Positions 13,323 to 18,834 of a stretch of DNA of 18,834 nt are shown here, piece by piece. Source of the DNA: CAZJGF01 sp964545665 (GTDB lineage Bacteria > Chloroflexota > Dehalococcoidia > GIF9 > AB-539-J10); assembly GCA_964545665.1 (NCBI GenBank), contig CAZJGF010000020.1, positions 1 to 18,834 of the forward strand. The letters run 5' to 3'. Below the pieces are notes generated by a model, which was not told where the DNA came from, made no database searches, and saw nothing but the letters and a program-made list of their open reading frames with translations. Within the stretch, counting starts at the first letter, position 1. Every line of letters starts with the position of its first letter. The position numbers were made by a program, and so were the translations under genes.

Positions 13323-14333
13323 ATGTTGTATGTCCTTCACGGGAGAGATGATTTCTCTATTTGCCAGGCTTTGAATGAGATCAAAGCTGATTTGGGTGAC
13401 CCGCAAATGCTGGCAGTTAACACCACCAGGTTGGATGGTCAAAGAATAACCTTAAGTGAACTTGAGGACAGCTGCAATGTTGCCCCTTTCCTGTCTGCAT
13501 ATCGTCTGACGATAGTTGATGGCTTGCTGGAGCGCTTTGAGGCGAAGCCAGGCAGGCCAAGGTTCAGTAAGAAGCGTGTCACCGCTAAGCCTCGTGGTGG
13601 ACTGGGGGAATGGAAGGACTTGCCTTCTCATATTGAGCAAATGCCGCAAACTACTGTGTTGGTGCTGGTTGATGGCAAGATAAGCAGCAATAACTCATTG
13701 TTGCAGAAGCTTTCTCCGCTAGCTGAAATCAGAGTTTTCCCCATGCTGCGGGCTAAAAGTCTGAAGGTTTGGATACAGGAGCGAGTAACTAAGGAAAGCA
13801 GCACTATTACTCCTCAGGCTGTGAATCTGCTTGCTGAGCTTATAGGTGGAAATTTGTGGGTAATGGATAGCGAAATTGCGAAGTTGCTGCTTTATACTCA
13901 GGGACGGCCTATTGACGGGGAGGATGTCAGGCAACTGGTGAGCTACGCTCAGGAGGCTAACATTTTCATCTTGGTGGACGCGGTTCTTGAGGGTCAAACC
14001 AGAACGGCACAGAGTATGCTTCATCGGCTGTACCAGGAAGGTGCGTCGCCAAATTATATTCTAACCATGATTAGCAGGCAATTTCGCTTAGTAGCATTGG
14101 CCAGTGGATTAAGTTCAGGATTATCGCGTCAACAGCTTCAAGACGAATTAGGCTTGACCTCAAGTTATGCTTTAGAAAGAACACTCAGTCAGGCCAAATT
14201 ATATGACTTTGAGTCAATAAAACAAGCCTATAACAAGCTTTTGGAGATGGATCTAGCTGTTAAGACTGGTAAATATGATGGACAATTAGCCCTTGAACTT
14301 CTAGTAGCAGAGCTTGGTGCCTCTCGATGTTGA
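13323..14333 (+). CDS. holA: DNA polymerase III subunit delta
   Basis: Clamp-loader wrench subunit that opens the beta sliding clamp. With the start at ATG 13323 the protein is 336 residues and begins MLYVLHGRDDFSICQAL, the usual family opening (YxLxGxDxFxxxxAL). The RecA-like domain I follows, with LVLVDGKISSNNSLLQKL, then domain II with LLAELIGGNLWVMDSEIAKLLLY, and domain III with EANIFILVDAVLEGQTRTAQSMLHRLYQEG and ISRQFRLVALA typical of the delta C-terminal helices. The frame stays open upstream to a TTG at 13278, but the extra 15 residues are not family-like and would span the promoter, so the ATG is preferred. Divergent from ychF; alaS follows on the same strand after 143 bases. Confidence 0.92.
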   Translation: MLYVLHGRDDFSICQALNEIKADLGDPQMLAVNTTRLDGQRITLSELEDSCNVAPFLSAYRLTIVDGLLERFEAKPGRPRFSKKRVTAKPRGGLGEWKDLPSHIEQMPQTTVLVLVDGKISSNNSLLQKLSPLAEIRVFPMLRAKSLKVWIQERVTKESSTITPQAVNLLAELIGGNLWVMDSEIAKLLLYTQGRPIDGEDVRQLVSYAQEANIFILVDAVLEGQTRTAQSMLHRLYQEGASPNYILTMISRQFRLVALASGLSSGLSRQQLQDELGLTSSYALERTLSQAKLYDFESIKQAYNKLLEMDLAVKTGKYDGQLALELLVAELGASRC

Positions 14334-14403
14334 GGTTGTCTCTAGGTGCTATGCCTGTAATACCTGGGCCAGCTACATATTATTCTATACATTGTGTGTT
14401 TTA

Positions 14404-14412
14404 TGCTATTAT
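14404..14412 (+). promoter_or_regulatory. Extended -10 promoter of alaS
   Basis: TGCTATTAT is TGn plus TATTAT (14407-14412). Transcription would start near 14419 and leave a leader of about 58 bases containing GAGAGG (14461-14466) before the alaS ATG. No T-box-like structure is visible in so short a leader. Confidence 0.5.
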
Positions 14413-14476
14413 AGCTAGTATTTCAGCCGAATTGGTGCCCAGGCAATATTATCAAAATGAGAGAGGCTAACCACTG

Positions 14477-17140
14477 ATGACTAGCGACGAAGTGAGGCAA
14501 ATGTTTCTCAGCTTCTTTGAGGCTAAAGGGCATAAGGTCATCCCCGGCATATCTTTGATCCCTCATGGTGACCCAACTTTGCTGTTGACCAGCGCCGGCG
14601 TAGTGCAGATTATTCCTTATTTCCTGGGGTTGGAGAAGCCTCCTAGTTTGCGACTGGCTTCTTGTCAGAAGTGCTTTCGGACTACAGATATTGATACCGT
14701 GGGTGATACTAAGCATCTCACCTTTTTTGAAATGCTAGGGAATTTCAGCGTGGGCGATTATTTCAAGAAGGAAGCTATCTCGTGGGCCTGGGAGTTTGTC
14801 ACTGAGTATCTGAAGTTACCCCCGGAGCGGCTATGGGTGACGATTTACCTTGATGATGATGAGGCTTTTGCTCACTGGCGGCAGGTGGGAGTCCCGGCTG
14901 AACGGATATTGCGATTTGGTGATGAGGATAATTTCTGGGGTCCGGCTGGAGATTCAGGGCCCTGTGGCCCGTGTAGTGAAATACACTATGATCTGGGTGA
15001 AGAGGTTGGGTGTGGCAGGCCTGAATGTAAGCCTAATTGCGAATGCGGTCGCTTCTCTGAGATATGGAATTTGGTGTTTACCCAATACGATCAGAGGCCC
15101 GATGGTAGTCGCACTCCTTTGGCCAAACCAAATATTGACACTGGAATGGGGGTGGAAAGGACTGCTGCGGTTGTGCAGAGCAAACACTCAGTCTATGAAA
15201 CGGACCTGTTCTGGCCCATTGTTCAACGGGTCTGCCAATCAACGGGCAAGCGTTATGGTGTGAGTGAGGAGAGCGACAGGGCTATTAGAATTATTGCTGA
15301 GCATAGCCGGGGCATTGCCTTTCTTATTGCTGATGGGGTTTTGCCCTCGAATGAGGGGAGGGGTTACATTTTGCGCCGAATATTGCGTCGCGCTTCCCTG
15401 TTTGGGCAAAGGCTGGGCTTGGACAAGCCTTTCCTGGGTGAAATTGCTGAAGTGGCAGTTGATAAGATGGGCCACCTGTATCCTGAATTGATAGCCAATC
15501 GGGACTTGATTAGCGAGGTTGCCAGGGCAGAGGAGGGGAAGTTTATTACCACTTTAGAAACAGGGCTTGGCTTGGTGGAGGAGCTTGTTGGGGAAGCTCT
15601 GGGCCACGGAAAGGAATGGCTGCCAGGGGAGCGGGTGTTTAGGCTCTATGACACTTATGGCTTTCCGCCAGAATTAACCGCTGAAATGGCCAGAGAAAGA
15701 GGCTTAGCTGTTGATTTGGATGGTTTTGAAGCTGAGATGGAAAAGCAGCGAGAAAGAGCCAGGGCGGGGCACAAATTCGTTACTGCCTCTGATAGAGGCA
15801 CTGCAACTGAAGAAGCCAGAGTCGAAGGAATATATGAACCGACAGAGTTCGTTGGCTATGGAGCTGATGCTTATCAGGCTAAGTTAGTTGACCTGAAAGT
15901 TAAAGGTCAATCCTCGGCGACCGCTTCTCAGGGCGATGAGCTTGACATAATATTAACTGGGACTCCTTTTTATGGAGAGATGGGAGGTCAAGTAGGTGAT
16001 GTTGGTGAAATTAGCAGCAGCAGGGGGAAAGTCGCTGTTACAAATACTATTAGGACCCCTTCAGATGTGATAGTTCACCATGGGAAAGTTGTCGAAGGCA
16101 GCGTATCCGTAGGGGATGAAGTGGAGGCAAAAATTGATGTTGCCCGTCGGGTGGATATTGCTCGCAACCATACTGCTACCCATCTTCTTCAGGCTGCTTT
16201 AAGGGATACTCTGGGCAGCCATGTGTCTCAAAGAGGTTCGTTAGTGGAGCCAACTAGGTTCAGGTTTGACTTCTCCCATCTGGCACCTATAACTGAAGAA
16301 CAGTTGGGCGGAATTCAAAAATGGGTTAATGAAAGAATACGCCAAGACTTGCCGGTGAAGACAGGATTTGTCTCCTATAAACAAGCCGTGGCTGAGGGTG
16401 CCATTGCTTTGTTTGAAGAGAAGTATGGGGAAAGAGTGCGAGTGGTGGAGATCGGCGAACCAACAATAAGCAAAGAGCTTTGTGGTGGCACTCATGTCAA
16501 ATCAACAGGCGAGATTGGCCTTTTCATCATAACTGGAGAAAGCAGTATTGGCACTGGACTGCGGCGCGTCGAAGCAGCAACTGGAAGGGCTGCTGAATCC
16601 TTGGTTGAGCAACGCTTTTCAATTCTGGAAAGCGTGTCCAGAGAGACAGGAGGCTTGCCGGAGGAGGTCCTTAGTAAGGTAAAAAGCCTGGCTAGGGAAC
16701 TGGAGATAGAGCGCCAGCGCTCTTTGTCCTTGGAAAAGGAGCTATCACGCAAGGTAATGGAGTCCTTAGTTGAGCGAACGGAGAAGGTCGGTGGGGTGAC
16801 GGTTTTAGTTGCCAAAGTATCGTCGCTAAGTATGCCTATTCTGAGGGAGATGGGTGATATGCTGCGGGATAGATTGGGGAGCGCCATCGTGGTTTTAGCT
16901 ACGGCTTACAATGGAAAGCCCAACTTCTTGGCTATGGTTACCCCTGATTTGGTCGCTAAGGGATTTCATGCTGGCAATATGGTCAAGCAGGTGGCTAAGA
17001 TCGCTGGTGGTGGTGGTGGTGGCAAGGCAAGCATGGCACAAGCAGGTGGAAGGGACATAGCCAGAATTGACGAAGCATTGAATTCAGTCAAAAGTATCGT
17101 TGCAAGCCAGATCTCCTCTTTCTTAACGGGAAAGGATTAA
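14477..17140 (+). CDS. alaS: Alanyl-tRNA synthetase
   Basis: Charges tRNA-Ala with alanine in the cytoplasm and edits mischarged Ser/Gly. 887 residues, normal for the bacterial enzyme. The class II catalytic core includes LTSAGVVQIIPYFLG, KCFRTTDIDTVG and FFEMLGNFSVGDYFKKEA, and motif 3 in the INDGRGYILRRILRRA-like stretch (here NEGRGYILRRILRRA). A Cys-rich insert GCGRPECKPNCECGRFSEIW lies near 178-197. The editing domain has zinc ligands His565 and His569 in HTATHLL and Cys669 and His673 in CGGTH. The C-Ala domain ends with the usual Gly-rich GGGGGGKASMAQAGG. The ATG follows GAGAGG with 10 bases between. ruvX is next on the same strand after 56 bases. Confidence 0.98.
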   Translation: MTSDEVRQMFLSFFEAKGHKVIPGISLIPHGDPTLLLTSAGVVQIIPYFLGLEKPPSLRLASCQKCFRTTDIDTVGDTKHLTFFEMLGNFSVGDYFKKEAISWAWEFVTEYLKLPPERLWVTIYLDDDEAFAHWRQVGVPAERILRFGDEDNFWGPAGDSGPCGPCSEIHYDLGEEVGCGRPECKPNCECGRFSEIWNLVFTQYDQRPDGSRTPLAKPNIDTGMGVERTAAVVQSKHSVYETDLFWPIVQRVCQSTGKRYGVSEESDRAIRIIAEHSRGIAFLIADGVLPSNEGRGYILRRILRRASLFGQRLGLDKPFLGEIAEVAVDKMGHLYPELIANRDLISEVARAEEGKFITTLETGLGLVEELVGEALGHGKEWLPGERVFRLYDTYGFPPELTAEMARERGLAVDLDGFEAEMEKQRERARAGHKFVTASDRGTATEEARVEGIYEPTEFVGYGADAYQAKLVDLKVKGQSSATASQGDELDIILTGTPFYGEMGGQVGDVGEISSSRGKVAVTNTIRTPSDVIVHHGKVVEGSVSVGDEVEAKIDVARRVDIARNHTATHLLQAALRDTLGSHVSQRGSLVEPTRFRFDFSHLAPITEEQLGGIQKWVNERIRQDLPVKTGFVSYKQAVAEGAIALFEEKYGERVRVVEIGEPTISKELCGGTHVKSTGEIGLFIITGESSIGTGLRRVEAATGRAAESLVEQRFSILESVSRETGGLPEEVLSKVKSLARELEIERQRSLSLEKELSRKVMESLVERTEKVGGVTVLVAKVSSLSMPILREMGDMLRDRLGSAIVVLATAYNGKPNFLAMVTPDLVAKGFHAGNMVKQVAKIAGGGGGGKASMAQAGGRDIARIDEALNSVKSIVASQISSFLTGKD

Positions 17141-17142
17141 AG

Positions 17143-17181
17143 AGGTGGCCCTCGCCAGCCACCTTTCTTATCTGGCGAGGG
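17143..17181 (+). promoter_or_regulatory. Overlapping hairpins or pseudoknot between alaS and ruvX
   Basis: Hairpin A pairs AGGTGGC (17143-17149) with GCCACCT (17158-17164), followed by TTCTT, a weak terminator shape. Hairpin B is a perfect 10-bp inverted repeat, CCCTCGCCAG (17149-17158) with CTGGCGAGGG (17172-17181). B uses the loop of A, so the two either exclude each other or combine into an H-type pseudoknot. The element ends 15 bases before the ruvX ATG, next to its ribosome-binding site GAGGGTGG. Confidence 0.55.
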
Positions 17182-17196
17182 ACATGAGGGTGGAAA

Positions 17197-17637
17197 ATGC
17201 GTAGCTTGGGATTGGATGTCGGGAGTAAGAGAACAGGCGTGGCGATAAGTGACCCAGAAGGAATAGTGGCGGTGCCCTTGACTGTTATTAACCACGAGGG
17301 TGAGGATGCAAGTATGGGTGATATCATGAAGCTTGTTGAGCAATATGGAATAGAGCGCATTGTAATTGGTTTGCCTTATTCCCTAAGCGGTGGACTTGGT
17401 CAGCAAGCTGAGAAAGTAATGGCTTTTACTGAGAAGCTGTCACTGCGAGCAAAGGAAAGCAATCTCGACCAAGTCGACATACAACTATGGGATGAGCGGC
17501 TTTCCACTGCAGCCGCTGCTCGGCTAACCGGAGAGGCTGGTACCAAGCGAAATAAAAGAAAACTGCACCGGGATGCTATAGCAGCAGCTTTTATTCTTCA
17601 GGGATTTCTCGATAGTTTGAAGGAAATGTCATTGTGA
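17197..17637 (+). CDS. ruvX: Putative pre-16S rRNA nuclease / Holliday-junction resolvase-like YqgF
   Basis: 146 residues, the normal length for the RNase H-fold YqgF/RuvX family, known for processing the 5' end of pre-16S rRNA. Catalytic acids are Asp7 in LGLDVGSKRTGVAISD, Glu100 in WDERLSTAAA and Asp126 in HRDAIAAAFILQ; IVIGLPYSLSGG (56-66) is the family strand-loop signature. The ATG follows GAGGGTGG with four bases of spacing. It lies 56 bases after alaS on the same strand, a common pairing of alaS and ruvX in bacteria. The intervening hairpin element may tune read-through from alaS or translation of this gene. Confidence 0.95.
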   Translation: MRSLGLDVGSKRTGVAISDPEGIVAVPLTVINHEGEDASMGDIMKLVEQYGIERIVIGLPYSLSGGLGQQAEKVMAFTEKLSLRAKESNLDQVDIQLWDERLSTAAAARLTGEAGTKRNKRKLHRDAIAAAFILQGFLDSLKEMSL

Positions 17638-17707
17638 GCCAAGTGAGAGGTGTCTGTGTACCGAAGTGCCCGGGCTCTGTTGTTGTTGGCCAACTCAGGG
17701 AGGAAAA

Positions 17708-18643
17708 ATGAAGAGGAGAATAGCACTTATTGGCTTGATTGTATTATTGTTGCTGGCAATCCTGATTTCTGGTAGCTGTGCAGCAACATCAACAGGAGAC
17801 AAAATCGCTGTGATCCCACTGAGCGGTACTATTACGGCTGGAGGTAGCTTTTCTCTTTTTGGTACAACCATCACTTCTCAACTAGTGAGAACACAACTGG
17901 CCAGAGCGGAAGATGATAGTTCAGTGAGGGCAGTGGTCCTTCAAATAGATAGCCCTGGTGGAGCGGTCGCTCCATGCCAGGAAATTCTAGAAGAAATAGC
18001 AAAAGTCAGACAGTCGAAGCCTGTTGTAGTCAGCATGGGGAGCGAGGCCGCCTCCGGCGGCTACTATATCTCGGCCAAAGCTGACAGGATTGTGGCTCTC
18101 CCGGGCACACTTACAGGGAGCATAGGTGTCATTGCTCAGATGCCAAATGTCAAAGGACTTTATGATAAGCTGGGCATTGAGATGCAGACTTTCAAGGGTG
18201 GCAAATATAAGGATATGTACTCAGGATTGAGAGAACTGACAGCGGAAGAGGAAAGAATCATGCAACAACTGGTTGACGATTACTATGAGCAATTCATTGA
18301 GGTGGTGGCCGAAGGTAGGGGGCTGAGCAAAGAGAAGGTCAGGACTTTGGCCACAGGACAGCTCTATACTGGTGCCGAAGCCAAGGAGTTAGGATTGATT
18401 GATGAACTGGGTGGGCTGGATACTGCTATAGATCTGGCAGCAGAGCTGGCTGGTATTACAACTCCAAAGATAGAGTACTATAAGCATGAGCCTTCCCTGT
18501 TAGAATCACTGTTGGGAATGGGTCTGGGCGACTTGGCCAATCTTGCCCAGATGAGATTACTGGGATTGGATGGGCAGGATATGATATTGCTAGAGAGTTT
18601 AAGCCATACTTATCCTCAACCCCAATATTTGTACCGAAGCTGA
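17708..18643 (+). CDS. sppA: Signal peptide peptidase SppA, short (36-kDa type) form
   Basis: Membrane-bound serine protease of the S49 family that degrades leftover signal peptides. With the ATG at 17708 (after AGGGAGG, 17697-17703) it has 311 residues, like the short Bacillus form. MKRRIALIGLIVLLLLAILI is a signal or anchor; Cys24 is not in a canonical lipobox. The core has VVLQIDSPGGAVAPC, then the catalytic Ser116 in AASGGYYIS and Lys168 in KYKDMYSGLRE, 52 residues apart as in Bacillus SppA (from memory). GRGLSKEKVRTLATGQLYTG and AKELGLIDELGGLDTAI complete the domain. An in-frame GTG at 17666 would add 14 Cys/Trp-containing residues before the signal sequence and is rejected. Confidence 0.93.
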   Translation: MKRRIALIGLIVLLLLAILISGSCAATSTGDKIAVIPLSGTITAGGSFSLFGTTITSQLVRTQLARAEDDSSVRAVVLQIDSPGGAVAPCQEILEEIAKVRQSKPVVVSMGSEAASGGYYISAKADRIVALPGTLTGSIGVIAQMPNVKGLYDKLGIEMQTFKGGKYKDMYSGLRELTAEEERIMQQLVDDYYEQFIEVVAEGRGLSKEKVRTLATGQLYTGAEAKELGLIDELGGLDTAIDLAAELAGITTPKIEYYKHEPSLLESLLGMGLGDLANLAQMRLLGLDGQDMILLESLSHTYPQPQYLYRS

Positions 18644-18653
18644 TGGTCATTAG

Positions 18654-18803
18654 TCATGCTCCAGTAGCCTCATAAAGTCGTAACCCCCCGAATATCTGAA
18701 CAGCCTGCCTCGCCATATCTGCAGCACACCGTGAGCCATAGTATTTTGCCTCTGCCTTCCTACCAGACGAGATTCTTGGAAGGAACACCTGCACGTTGTT
18801 GAA
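18654..18803 (-). pseudogene. Broken C-terminal piece of an acyl-CoA dehydrogenase
   Basis: Reading the minus strand from a TAG at 18806-18804 down to TGA at 18656-18654 gives 49 residues containing GRKAEAKYYGSRCAADMARQ followed by AVQIFGG. This is the last catalytic-domain helix of acyl-CoA dehydrogenases (AKxxAsxxAxxxxxxAVQIxGGxGY). The usual C-terminal 25 or so residues after GG are replaced by LRLYEATGA and a stop. The frame is closed on the upstream side too, and no other frame continues clearly to the window edge. It is probably a decayed gene or a frameshifted 3' end; more sequence to the right is needed to tell. Confidence 0.5.
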
Positions 18804-18834
18804 CTATATGTTGGAGGTCAGCCCCAAAAAGGTC

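Noticed and set aside
14363..14443. Inverted pair CCTGGGC / GCCCAGG flanking the alaS promoter.
   Set aside because: Seven bases separated by 67 is within chance expectation, and no other sign of an operator or T-box was seen.
17000..17023. Run of GGT repeats in alaS, possibly a slippage-prone phase-variable tract.
   Set aside because: It encodes the Gly-rich segment found in nearly all alanyl-tRNA synthetases, and unit changes of three keep the frame.
17666..17707. GTG start adding 14 residues to SppA.
   Set aside because: It would bury the signal sequence; the ATG at 17708 has AGGGAGG in front.
1..18834. tRNA, rRNA, CRISPR and insertion-sequence signals.
   Set aside because: Read through for T-loop-like GTTCRANNC, rRNA core motifs, regularly spaced repeats and transposase motifs by eye; none was convincing. 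A covariance-model search would be decisive.

Overview
The window looks like a chromosomal piece of an anaerobic, mesophilic bacterium, most likely an uncultured Dehalococcoidia-like member of the Chloroflexota. This is an inference from three things: moderate GC content, housekeeping genes scattered in small operons, and genes for the compatible solute mannosylglycerate, which Dehalococcoides is known to carry. No rRNA, tRNA, CRISPR array, phage or insertion sequence was seen.

Layout. (1) 32-2101: a class I/II aminotransferase (+) converges on a stand-alone hisF (-). (2) 2325-7400: a mannosylglycerate island with mannosyl-3-phosphoglycerate synthase (mpgS, +), an asparagine-synthase-like protein on the opposite strand with a ruined glutaminase site, a nucleotidyltransferase with a left-handed beta-helix tail that probably makes GDP-mannose (+), mannosyl-3-phosphoglycerate phosphatase (mpgP, +), and a possible 52-residue protein overlapping the end of mpgP. 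(3) 7423-9845: a two-component system (-), a soluble GAF-PAS histidine kinase followed by an OmpR/PhoB-type regulator, preceded by direct repeats in exact 11-bp phase that resemble a Pho box. (4) 9870-11897: an accessory stretch (+) with a GC-rich hairpin and possible basic small ORF, a small membrane protein, an HhH-GPD/Fe-S protein translationally coupled to it, an 18-residue Lys-Pro-Gly peptide with an almost ideal ribosome-binding site, a 115-residue unknown protein and a probable FmdB-type remnant. (5) 11910-18643: housekeeping genes: a small ORF and ychF (-), then holA, alaS, ruvX and sppA (+). (6) 18654-18834: a broken acyl-CoA dehydrogenase tail (-).

How the genes work together. GDP-mannose (nucleotidyltransferase) plus 3-phosphoglycerate gives mannosyl-3-phosphoglycerate (MpgS), which is dephosphorylated to mannosylglycerate (MpgP). 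The AsnB-like enzyme between them is the most interesting item. AsnB enzymes turn a carboxylate into an amide, and mannosylglyceramide, the amide of mannosylglycerate, is a known osmolyte of Rhodothermus, so it may be an ammonia-dependent mannosylglycerate amidase-synthetase. That is a hypothesis.

Promoters recur as an extended -10 of the form TGn-TAnnnT. For ychF and holA it lies only 6-7 bases before the ATG, with no ribosome-binding site, suggesting leaderless mRNAs.
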